This document shows positions 52,993-64,000 of a DNA stretch of 64,000 nucleotides, piece by piece. The stretch's first letter is position 1. Every line of letters begins with the position of its first letter. A program made the translations under genes and the position numbers. Below the pieces are notes generated by a model. It searched no databases. It was not told the DNA's origin and saw nothing but the letters and a program-made list of their open reading frames with translations. The DNA comes from Macquaria australasica (taxonomy: Eukaryota > Chordata > Actinopteri > Centrarchiformes > Percichthyidae), in assembly GCA_005408345.1 (NCBI GenBank), contig SEMN01000070.1:549001-613000 (forward strand), in the 5' to 3' direction.

Positions 52993-53570
52993 CTTTGGCT
53001 GCTCGGGGGCAGCAGAAAAAGCTGTAAACACAAGATTAACATATCATATCATCTTATAGATTTGTTGTGGCGAATGTATTAGCAAAAAAAAAAAGTTGCC
53101 CATTTACCCATCTAGCAGAAATGGAGCAACATTGGCGTTCATTTGGAAACGTGTCTCAGGCGACCTGATGAATCTAAGTCCAATATTCACTCTTCTTTCA
53201 GCTCTGTTTTGGGTTCCGCCAGTGACTGAAAAAATGTCTAGCTGCTAAATGTTCTGCTATGTTCGTCATCTATGGTTTCTAACTTTATCTGTCTGCCATT
53301 TAGTGCTGGTTAGGTAGTGTACATTGGGTTTTTAAATTTCTTTCCTGACAACAGCTGCCTGCTGGAAATGTGGTAGAAGAGAGCGGTGAGAGTGAACCAA
53401 AACAGCAAAGTTGCAGGCCGTAAAACCAAAACAACAATATGAAAGATGCTGTGGAGCTGTGGGGAACTGCAGAGTTGGATGATAATTCTCTCTGGGTTGG
53501 TCACTATGAGTGACACCTCCACATTACATGGTTGATCCATCCAAAATATTGATAGTGCAGCTTTAACATA
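52993..53570 (+). repeat. Interspersed repeat family C, copy 3
   Basis: Begins near CTCGGGGGCAGCAGAAAAAG and ends near ATTGATAGTGCAGCTTTAAC. It shares AGTCCAATATTCACTCTTC and GAGAGTGAACCAAAACAG-type blocks with the copies in the first 7 kb. About 580 bp, non-coding. Confidence 0.75.
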
Positions 53571-56500
53571 AACTTGATTACTTGCTTTCTTCTGTGGGTT
53601 GAGAAAACTCTACTCTGCTTTGTCTCGTAAGCCTTTTCAAAACCCTTTTGAATAAACTGAAAATGCAGGGTAGTCAAGCTGAAAGAAAGGGTGTTTTTCT
53701 TCATTCTTGAAGCATTGAAATTTTGGAGAGTTAACGTTTCCCATGGGCCAGCGTCAACAAGCATAATGCCAACCAGTAGAATGTTCTTGAGGCTTTTAGA
53801 GACCCCATGATTCGAGTCTGGTCTCAAGATCAAGTTGTAGTCAGTCCCATGTTCTGCAAACAAAGCAATATCATCAATCAGCATTGTCTGTTTTGTGCCA
53901 CTGTAATATCGATTTATCTGCTCCTGTGTCTACTTGCACAGTTGTTGCTGCGTCATCAACCTGCGGTAGCAGATTGATTCACTTTCTCTACCATGCTATG
54001 GTTAGAAGAAGTTAGTAGAAGTTGATAGCATGCATGTTAAAACTGAAACAAAGCTCACAGTTATATCCCAGCTAGGAATATCAGTGCGGCTTGAGGTCTG
54101 GTTATTCAGTCATAAGATGATTATGAGTCCAATTTGGCCATGGCAACTGAATTTCAAAATCTTACAGTTTGTATCTTTATCTGCATTTTCCTCCGTCTGA
54201 CAGTATCACTCTACTAAACCTGTAAAACAGAGCTTACTGTGTACACTCAGTTAGATGTAGAACCACTTTCATCTTGAATTTACTGTAGATCCAAAGGCTG
54301 TGGTTTTTCTACTGGCTGAATCTTAAATGGCTGGTTGTATCTTGGCTCTACATAAAATCTCGCAGCCATTCCAGGCTCAGCTAATCGTGCTTGCCCATCT
54401 GCTTTGATGTCCTTCCTCTGGTAATGAGTGTGACATCGCTGTACACGAGCATGACCATAAGCAGCTCCCAGTAGTTTTTTAAATGAAGCAAGGAGTATGA
54501 GTCTTAATGAGGGATCATGATGGTACATGTCAGGACCTTCATGCACTAGGCATATGCTGTTTGTCTTTAAATTAGTGTGTATATAATGTGATGCATGTTC
54601 ATGAAGCTGACTGGCTTTAATCCATTGTTATCTGGCTTCTGTTGGTAGCTACAAATCTGTGCATGTCTGTGTGTCCCTAACCTTCAATTCTTGTGGGAAT
54701 TAGAAGGACAGAAATCTTGACAATGTGTCAGCTTTTGATTAAAAACAGCAACAAATTACTGAAACGTCCTCATGAGCATTGTAAAGCAAATACTATACAG
54801 TAGCCTATGCACGATGCAGAGCAGTGCTAGCAATAGATGACTAGTGCCCGTGGCTGAATAAACACACGCCTGGCTGCAGCCCCAACTGGCTCATGCACAA
54901 TTTCAGAGGCTGTCTTTTCGTATTATTCTTTGTTTGTTTGTACTTGGACAGCCGTCTCACTTCTGTAGAGTAAGACTCACATCCACATCCACGGCCAATC
55001 TGCATGTCGGTGTCATGATTCATACCTTCATATGTTGGTTTGGTGACTCAGAGGAGCAACAACTAAATCATAAGCATGCAAGTATGTTTCTGCATTTTAA
55101 TCTCTTCAGGGGATGTTTTGTTGTAAATGCACAGTCCATGAAGGTCAAATACTAATGGTAGCGCACAAAGTATTTGTAGTTACCAGTTAAATTAATTGAA
55201 TTTGACTAAGTACTTCTAAAAATAAATCAAGGGCTATTTGCGGGGCCTATAGTGTAACTGTATCATACAGGTACTCATATTTATCATGTAATTCTTGCTA
55301 CTGTGCAGAGAAATTGTATAAATGTATAATTTAGCTTGTCCGAGCCTAATTTGAGAATTTCATCTTTTCTCTCTTTTATGCTCCTTAGCTGTTATAATGT
55401 TAGGGTAGCATTGTTCATTTCACACTTGTTACATAAAATAAAACACCTCTGAAGTGCAGTACTGACAGGCAAAATAAAATAGACGTAACCATACTTCTCA
55501 AGCCCCGAAATGAAAGGATTTTCTCTAATCTCGGCCAAGGCACTAAGGCACAAAGAGTCTTGTTAGAGGTAAATATTCTGTGTTTTGGCTTGGATCTACA
55601 ATTTCAGTGAGAGAATTGTTTACACTCTCCTCTTAGGTTGTCAGATGATGGTTTCAAGTGTGCACACCATTACAAGTAATGGGTTTAAGTGGGGAAGAGG
55701 AGTATTTTTTCCAGAAACCTAATGCAACATGTCCATTCAGGGTTAGGTCCATTCAGAGGTACAGCTGGCACTTCAACAGAAAAACTTGAAACCATGGTAA
55801 TGTTTCAGTAGAAGATGTCCAGACAGTCAGTGCATTATAACTCAGTGTCTTCCTTACTTCTGACCATAACAGCTTTACCTAAGAGAACTGAGGGAAGCGT
55901 GAGACTAAACGTGATTTAATAGCTGAAAGTTGCTGGTTTACTGACTCATCCCAGCTTAGTGAAAAGCTCTGTTAAAGGCCTCAGCGTGCTGTGTGGAGGA
56001 AGTTACTGCGCCCCTTCGCGGGGAATGAGGAAAGTGGGATCTGTCGTGTTTCTTTGTCTACTCACTGTGATAAGAAGCCACTGTTGTGACGCTGCAGTGG
56101 CACCAATCATTACTCCCACCCTTGTCTGGGCTGTGGGTGGATGGATGTGCTGATCTGTCTGTCCCCTGCTCCTCCCTGACAGTCGGGACTGCTGCTGCTA
56201 CAATTCATTACACTCGCGTACAGATGTTTGAGCACACACTGATGGTTGGGGGAAAAGAGCTTTAAATGATTTTGACATCTTTCCAAAATGTCTTCAAGCA
56301 ATGATTCACAGAGTTCCTGATTCTGCGGGGGAAAAAATACAGACAACACTAACATAGGCCATTTATTTTATTAGAATATTATACATTTAATGTAACAAAT
56401 TCACTTGTCATGTCTTTTTCATCTTTATGAAGTATTGTATAGCTTCTGTTTCAAAACTTTTGATACAGTGCTTCCCTCTAGTGGATAGAAAAGTATATGA

Positions 56501-58974
56501 AAGAAATGACTGAACGCTTTTAACTAGTAATTGTATGATGTAATATATTATTACAAATAAAATTATTCAAAATTATTTCATTTTCAAATCGTTAATTTGG
56601 ATGTAAATATTCTATTATATTATATTCACCTATTGAGGTCATGCTTAATTAGTTGTTATTATAGTGATTAAACTGATTGATTTCCATGTGTGATCATTCA
56701 CATGCAATATTACTCTTTTTAACCCTTCATTTTAATAGGTGACAGAGACAGGAAATGACAGGGGGAATCTATTTGCTGGAGTACCTCTGGGCCTTGTAGT
56801 GGTCATTTCCTGTATCGACCAAAGGAGGGCACTCTCTGCTCTCTGTACACACTGCCTGCCGAACCTGGTCGAGGTGAGCTGATGCGGTGGTGTGCTGTCT
56901 GAGCTGTCAGCACTCATTAGTGCTGTCTCATTAAAGTGATGTCAGTAGCACTCCATTAGCAGTGAAATGAACAGCTGCCCTGCCCCAAGGCCAAGTCAAC
57001 GAGTGAACTTTGTTGGTTAAGAAGGTCTGCAGGTTAACCTGCTATAAGCAGGTACAAAGAACATATTCTTATTTGTTTAGTTTTTCTCAAACAGTCTGCA
57101 AAGCTGTTTTAGGTCACATTATACAGCATGGCATTGAATTAAGATAATCTATAACCCCAGATTTAAGTCATTTTGCTATGAAAATAAAGTGAAATTTGAT
57201 AGTGTGCATTTACATATTGTACTCTTCGTGCTTGACTAACTCAAGAACATTGTAGCTGCCGTCTGTTTTTCTGCTTTTAACTTTCCATCTAATCAGCACA
57301 GCAGTGAGTATACACAAAACACCTTTTGTGTTAGTGTTGTTTAGTGTTTCGAGCAGGATGACATAATATAGCATTTGAAGCTCCAAGCAAGTTATAGGAA
57401 TCATTTCCCTGTACAGAAATGCTTATTATCAGCCTAAATCACAGTGTAATGCTGTAATGTGTGGTGTGGACATTTTGTGAGAAAGTGAGATAAGTTCAGA
57501 GCAAAATACAAATTTTCTTCTTCACAGCAACATAGGAGAGACGATGTCACCAATATTTCACCTCATTTGTCTCTTTTCATTTGTATAAATAAATCACAGA
57601 TGAACCATATGTGCCATATGCAGCTTACTCACATTAATTGACATGAATTCTGGATATTGAAGTTAAAATTCCTCAAACTGTTACCACTCTCTCCCATGTG
57701 GGGGCACCAGAGTGTGAAGTCGCCCTATTTGACTTTCACATCTAGGATGTTGGTGTAAGTCTAAATATAATGTTAAATGGTTTTAAAAGGAATGTTGATA
57801 TGGTACTAGTTCCTGATTTCCTGAGTTTGAAACCTGGCATTATATGTGCTTTTAACAAACCCCTCACAATTGACACAGAAAACATTTAATCTTTTGAAAC
57901 ATCTCAAACACTGAAGGCCAACCACACTTTAGCTCTTTTACCACCATCCCCTTCCTCTCCCTCAGCTCCTTGTGACCCAACACATGCTACACCTCAGACA
58001 GCCACTCAGCTAGACCAGGATCTGAATGGTATTTGGGGTCAAAACCACGATATCCCCCATTTGCCTTCCTCCATTTATGGCCTATTTAGCGTACTGCCGA
58101 TGGCAGTAAAGAGATAGCCGGGCTTTTATACCTTCTGACTGGATATATTAGCAGGTAATGTCCTTAAAGAGGATTAGCGGATGGAAAAAGAGGAAAGGAG
58201 AAAGAGAAGGAGAGTGGCTGAAAGCGCCGTAGGGATGGCATGGCAGTAAATAGGCAGGTGATAGCAGGGAGGACAGGAGAGCTTATGCTGCCTTGTGCTG
58301 CCTCTGGCTATGGATGGGGGATTAGCAGCCATTGTGGATTCTCTGGTATCCTGAAGCATGTTGAGTCATAGCTGTTTTATTGTTTGCTAAGTAAAAATAT
58401 ATGTCGATAAATAAAGCTGCCGTTCTACATATGAGCATTGAAGAAGTTGTTGGTCCCATAATATTGAGCTGTCCAGTCTATTAAACGCACACAATTAGGG
58501 AAATCCTTTGTCAAGGTCAATAAGTGGTGTATGCAACACTGGTCTTCTCGTGGTTGACTTTTCCTTCTGATCCCATGTAGTCAGCCAGTCAAAAATGTGC
58601 CTTGGGTCGAGGTCAAGAGTCCCAACAAACCAAACAAATCATCTTGTTTTCTGTTTTCAGCAGTTAACCTGCTTTCTACTCAAATACATTCTTAAACAGG
58701 CATTGTGACCTTTGAGGGCGACCTTTAAGGAAGTAAATGCATGTGTATACATATGATATAGAAATTATGAAGTAGGATGACAAAAGATGAAGCAAGACAC
58801 ATACCAAAAAAGGAAAAAGAGAAAAGGCAAATGATGACTCTCTTGCAAGGTCTTAGGGATATTTGGCTATTAGTGATACTAATTTGTCTGTATTTATCTT
58901 ATGTTATTTGTAAACATATCTTTTAAAAAATACAATTTGCATGCAGACTTTTGTGTGACTGGTGGACTTTTCCA

Positions 58975-59330
58975 GCCCAGTATCACTAGGAATAACTTCC
59001 ATATTGGACAATTGTGCACTTTATTACGTCCAATGCCAACGTTCAGTGCAAAAGCAGGAAGTAGCCCTTCATGGAGCAAGGTTGAAAGTAAGGATGTGGA
59101 GGTTGGAGTGGTGGATGTGCGTGTAGTCTGTCTAACTTTCATGCAGGTGACCAGACTTCCTGTCCCGACACAGACTTGCAATTAATGTTTACATTTTTAT
59201 TAACCGCAACCATTTTCCTAACCTTAATCAAGTGTTTTTGTTGACTAACTCTAACTATACCATAACCATTTAGCCACCACCAGACCATAGTTTCCATGCA
59301 AAGATATTGTAGAAAGAGAGAACTAAAAAA
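58975..59330 (+). repeat. Interspersed repeat family F, copy 1
   Basis: Shares CCATATTGGACAATTGTGCA, CAATGCCAACGTTCAG, GCAGGAAGTAG, TTGAAAGTAAGGATGTGGAG, GACTTGCAATTAA and TTTTATTAACCG with 60855-61120, in the same order and orientation. Non-coding. Confidence 0.75.
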
Positions 59331-60854
59331 ACGTTAGCACTAAATGTTTGCAGAATTGTACAATAGTGCTGTTCTTAGCTGATGAAGGTTTATCAAACAA
59401 AATGTTGTATTTAGACAAAGTGATTTTAAGCGACCATTTCTGGTTCCTTCTGAAGACCTTAAAGATGAAAAACACTCTTGAATTAACTTCTCAGTCTAAT
59501 CTGCTCCTCCCCCTCCTCCACCGTTCCAACTGCCATATGACTAATGCCCTACGCCCGGGGCCTTGGCTAGGCCCAGCTAAGCTGTTTTGGGGGGATTTGA
59601 TCATGCATAGATGACACTGAGTTAGAATGGGTCACTGCAGAATCTGCTTTAGCCACAGTCTCCTGGAAAGGAGTCAAGTGGAGGGCAAGCACCTGGGCTA
59701 GCTGACCTTTACCTGGAGAGAGGAAACGGAGAGGGATCGGAGGGGGCAGGCTGCACAGATCCAGTTTGTCAAGAGTCGGTTTCAAAATTTCAGGGATGAG
59801 TAAGTGAAGCATTTAGCGTCGCATGAAATCCTGTCATCAAAAACCACAGTAGTATCATCCCTAATCACACTTGGTCCCATTTCCTTATCCACTTTAACCT
59901 CTCTGAGTGTGTGTGCATGTCACACATTAATACTTCCTCATGTTCACTCAAGTTTCCAAATCTTGAATAAGTGTGAGACTGTACTCTCTCCAGGGGAGGT
60001 ATGTACAAAATCTAGTCTGTGCCAAGACATCCCTGTGACCATCTCTGCTCTCAGCAGCACTAAGCATATGAAAGGAGCATTGTGTGCTGCTTCACGCTCC
60101 ATGGCCAATTGACTTCTTTTCCCATTAATCAAATGCGCTGTTTACCTAATCTTTCATAGCATTTCAAAACCATTAAAACCAAGAGGATTATCCTAGTATT
60201 TCTGACGGTGTTTCTTTACCTCAGGAACAGGTGCCCTGATAACACTCCCTCTTTTGCTCCCTCTTTCGCTCCTTCTTCCTCCTTTCCTCTCTTTAGTCGA
60301 GATGGACAACTCTACCCCCCGCTCTGAATAAATAAAGTATTATTGTCCGATTAAAGCAGATTAAGCAGATGGAAAGGGAGTCAATCTGAAATTGGGTTTA
60401 ATTCTGCACTTATCTGAATTCTTGACTGGTTTCATAGTGTATACTTTTGTGTCTTTGAGCAGGAAGTTGGTGTGGGTTAGAGGGGCTACATTTCGGAGAG
60501 TGTGTCTTACTTTAGAGCTAAAAGAGGAAATTGTGAATTGAATTGCACTTAAAACCCCTCTTTGTAAAACTAGACGAAGCGCAAAGCAAACTCGCATGCC
60601 AGAACAGTTGGCCAGGATCTACAGTTAGGTGTAGTAGCCAAGCTGCACTGCAGCTTGTTATGCCCTGAAGCTGTTTACCCAGGAGCATGCTTTTACTCGC
60701 TTCAACCAGCAGACAACCTAATGGGGACAAACAATTTCTGCTTATGAGATTCGATTAAAATAGTATTTATGGAAATCTATTTTTTTACATAATGAGATAC
60801 CAAGGGGAAAGATACCATGTGTCTGGGACATTATGTGTATGCAGCCATTTTATT

Positions 60855-61120
60855 GCCCTAGCAATTACATCCATATTGGACAATTTTGCACCTCACAAAT
60901 TACATCAAATGCCAACATTCAGCACCAACGCAGGAAGTAGTGTGTCTTTTTATATAGTGAGGCGGAAAGTAAGGCTGTGGGGAGGTGGGGGTTACTGTCA
61001 AAGACCTGCAATTAACTTTGTCGTGTTTTTATTAACCAGAATCTTTCCCTAACCTTAATCATACTGTAGTTGCCGTATGCAGATATTGTAGGAAGCAAGA
61101 TTTAAAAAAAACAAAAACAT
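60855..61120 (+). repeat. Interspersed repeat family F, copy 2
   Basis: Direct-repeat partner of 58975-59330, about 1.87 kb downstream. It contains CCATATTGGACAATTTTGCA, AAATGCCAACATTCAGCACC, GCAGGAAGTAG and GACCTGCAATTAA. It is shorter through a deletion before the CCTAACCTTAATCA block. Confidence 0.75.
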
Positions 61121-61460
61121 TTGCAGTGGATGTAAAAAAAAACAACCCTTCTCATTTAATGTAATTCTGGGTTTCACAGAATCGTCCAATATCAACGTTC
61201 TTGTCTGGTGACAGGGTTTATTCGGGTGCTGAAGTTCTTTGGCATCCCATTATCTGACCCCATCTGGTCATTAGTGTAAGTTAACTCTTCAAATGATTAT
61301 GTATATAAACTGGGCTTTAGATAACTTCCAGTTGGCTGTTGAGTTCTTAAACTAAGGCATCGTGTGGGCTGAAGAGCATATGATATCTTTTAGTTTAAAT
61401 CCCTTTAAAATATTACTACTGAAGATGGTGTAGTCTTATGAAGTGAAAGTTGTGTGTATC

Positions 61461-61463
<3 letters not shown>

Positions 61464-61544
<81 letters not shown>
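61464..61544. repeat. (AC)n microsatellite, about 40 units
   Basis: Uninterrupted 81-bp AC run, the longest simple repeat in the window. Confidence 0.97.
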
Positions 61545-61546
<2 letters not shown>

Positions 61547-63654
61547 CATGAGTGAGTCAGTCATGTTGATTGAGTGGCTGCTGATGATGCTGAGGGTTAA
61601 TCTGTATTTAGTTGGTCCATCCGGATGCCTTAGAGGCCGTCTTATTAAAGGAAATGAGACGTTGTGAGGCCTTTTTTCAACAGACAGTTACTGAGCTCCG
61701 CATGCATTCCTTCATGTCTCCTGCATCGTGGATAGGAACAGCGCTGTCCACAGTGGTTCCCGACAGAACAAAGCTAGACAAAAAGGCCCTTGTGCTGGTA
61801 CACATGTTAGAGAGGACATGCCAGTGTGTCAATCCGATGCAATTTTGAAAGTTTATCTCTGAACAGAACGTGACCACCGCGGCTATTTGGATCAAGATAG
61901 CTGAAGAATCTAGAACCGTAATGCTTTAAAAGATTGCCCAAGCCCTCCAGTTACAGGGTGGAGGTTGAAAAAATGGGGACCTGTTGAAATAGACTAATAA
62001 CGTCTTATTTGGGTCATTTTTTGGCTTGCCAAGGAGTTGACTGTACGTTTAGATGAAAGGGTTTAATTGAAAATGATAACCTGCTGACAGAAGGGATCTG
62101 TCAACCCACAAGCCCTGGCTGTCTGTCTGCCAGTACTGCAACAATATCCACAGGGAGATTGGCAGATAGAAGCTGCTGTCAACGCCCTCAAGCTCAGGGT
62201 TGTTCCAGTATAAGCCCTGCACTTGTGTTTGCTTCATCTAGGGTATGTAGCACTATTGCTGGCTGTGTGCAAGTCGCCCTACACACAGCTAAACTGGCAC
62301 ACATGTACACACACAAACAATTTTTGATAATTTACAAGCTAAGGATAAAAGGATAAAGACAAGGGAGATGAGCATCAAGAAAGCAGGACTCAAATGCTTT
62401 CAGACCATCAGAGCAGTTCAACAAGATCCTGGACATCAAAGCCACTTAAATATTTTTCATTCTTGGGGCCACAAAATGCAGGATGATATGACAGACACAC
62501 AATAGGCCCACAGTTTCCTCTTGGCCCCTGCAGTAGTGTTGACATGAGTAGAAATTAAGTTATCACCCCTTTTTAAAGTCCAGACGGCTGTCAGACAAGG
62601 CCCAGTGGCACGGGGGAAGATTTGATGGTTCTAGCAGAGGGCTACTTTACATGGAAAGCTCTGTCTCACATCTCCTTCTCCACTAGCACTGCACTACATC
62701 GCATACCTGCTTCCTACATGTGTATCAGGAATGTTTTATAGTTGACTGGTGTTTTAAATTAACCGGGTGGTGGGGCATGTGTTTTTAATTGCTGGATGAA
62801 TATTTAGTTGCTGTATGAGTCGATAATACTATGTGACCACCTAAAGGACCACACATACAAGTGATTTATTGTTTTCCAATACATTTCATGTAACCGATAT
62901 TTCTAACTGATGTTTATTGTCATGGTGATGTCTTTAACATCCCCCCTCTTCCCTTTCCTTATAGTCTGTTTTGGAGTTTTCCAGACCTTGCCTCATTTGC
63001 CCGCTTCACACCCTCAGTAAGTTTTCTTCCTTTAGTGATCACCTAACTTACTGTCTGCATTTGAGTCCCGGTTACTGGTGTGGTTACACTATAATCGGTG
63101 CAACCCATCAGAGACTGTATTTTGTATTTTAGATGGTGACTGAGTTGAATCCAGGTGGCCTTGTCAAACTTCACTCCAGGTCTTGTAACTGCTACCTTCT
63201 GATTCCCTCATTTCTTGCTACCAGGTTCCTACTAGAGCTTCCTTGGAGCTCTCCCAGAGCAGCTGAGGGGTTCACTTCCTAGCCCTCTGCCAGTGTCCTT
63301 GTATCCCAGTTCCACTCAGCTTCTAAACAATCCAATGTCTCAGATCAGATACCTGAGCACAGCCTCCAAACCCCAAGTGTATCTGTTGGAGAGCCATCCT
63401 GATTATCACTAAGCCACCTTGGTTTATCATCTTCTAGGGTTCATGTTGACCCTGAACCCCCAGGTCCAAGCATGTCACATTATAGGGGCCAGGACTGACC
63501 AGTTTTCTCTGTCATTCTCCTGAGTGTACTCGCCTGTCTCAGCACCTGGGACACTCTTCTGACCTGTTTCACCACTCTCCCTTACCTCCTTGTCTCCTTC
63601 TCAAGTGGTTCCCCCTGGTTCTCCAGTCCCCTGAGAGCCCATGGAAGCAGTCCA

Positions 63655-63920
63655 TCCTGCTTTTTCAGTGTATAGGACCCCCTGCTAATTACATTCACCA
63701 CACCCCAGCCTCACCTTACCTCCTTGGGCAAAGGGTTTGGTTGTCCACCAGCAATACAGAATGGCACATCTGTTTGTGGGGCTCTTCACCATTGCTAATA
63801 CCATCAACCCCGCTGCTGTGCACCTGCATTTGTCCAGGGACACTGGTCTGACCCAGCAGATACTGGATTTCTTGGTCCGTTTGAACTGTACACAGGTTCC
63901 TACCCTGTGGTTGGTTTAAA
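63655..63920 (+). mobile_element. Decayed Ty3/gypsy retrotransposon pol fragment (integrase C-terminal region)
   Basis: Two plus-strand frames together resemble the end of fish gypsy polymerase. One reads LGQRVWLST near 63724; after a frame change another reads FVGLFTIANTINPAAVHLHL (about 63770-63829). This matches the usual GQ(K/R)VWLST ... RF(I/V)GPF.I..(V/I)NP.AV.L.L pattern. Frameshifts and missing codons show it is dead. The rest of pol and the LTRs were not seen. Sequence upstream, roughly 63.2-63.65 kb, is C-rich and may be more of the same element, but I could not prove it. Confidence 0.65.
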
Positions 63921-64000
63921 AAGTTTGGTGACAAAACTCACCAACTTTCAACTTTTGAAAGGGCTGCGCTCTGCCAACAAAGTTGCAAGGCAGAGTGCTT

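Larger units (their letters stand above)
49351..63654. other. Gene-poor right flank
   Basis: Mostly unique AT-rich sequence with family C, F and H repeats and microsatellites, listed separately. A few ORFs or exon-like segments (54280-54546 minus; 61215-61275 and 62965-63016 plus) are described under findings. None could be matched to a known protein. Confidence 0.55.

Noticed and set aside
55959..56153. Short ORF with a signal-peptide-like start (MRKVGSVVFLCLLTV), considered as exon 1 of a secreted protein such as CPXM2
   Set aside because: No good donor follows in frame and no downstream carboxypeptidase exon was found; a hydrophobic stretch this short arises easily by chance.
59567..59812. 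Minus-strand ORF with a proline-rich stretch and a GTAAAG donor-like site
   Set aside because: Looks somewhat protein-like, but there is no convincing acceptor, no recognised homology and the region is C-rich by composition.

Overview
The window is vertebrate nuclear DNA and almost certainly from a teleost fish. It is AT-rich with long introns, GT-AG splice sites, CA/TG microsatellites and a dense scatter of interspersed repeats that I recognise from spiny-rayed (percomorph) fish genomes. There is no bacterial-style gene packing. Nearly all short open frames are chance ORFs. Two multi-exon protein genes can be read through completely.

Layout. 1-9.86 kb: gene-poor flank with two copies of repeat family C, one family A element and an unrelated 190-bp palindrome. 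About 9.87-10.22 kb: a CpG-rich block ending in a consensus splice donor, the best candidate for the first exon and promoter of chst15. 10.2-19.5 kb: probable chst15 intron 1, containing an inverted pair of family A repeats. 19.51-26.85 kb, plus strand: chst15, a Golgi sulfotransferase, with seven coding exons giving 536 residues, plus a possible in-frame 81-nt cassette exon not present in the human protein as I recall it. 26.9-45.6 kb: intergenic, repeat-rich. 45.63-48.53 kb, minus strand: gpr26, an orphan class A GPCR, three exons, 353 residues. 48.6-64 kb: gpr26 upstream region and a large gene-poor stretch with repeats, microsatellites, a few weak exon-like segments and a decayed Ty3/gypsy pol fragment at the right edge.

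The two genes converge (chst15 rightwards, gpr26 leftwards) and their 3' ends are about 19 kb apart. From memory of human 10q26, GPR26, CPXM2 and CHST15 lie in that order. Here GPR26 and CHST15 keep their relative orientation, but I see no CPXM2 carboxypeptidase exon between them. The two genes do not act in a common pathway; their proximity is conserved synteny. I found no CRISPR, operon, tRNA or rRNA gene and no new defence-type system. The most interesting observations are the cassette exon, the possible new chst15 N-terminus, the missing CPXM2 and the repeat architecture.
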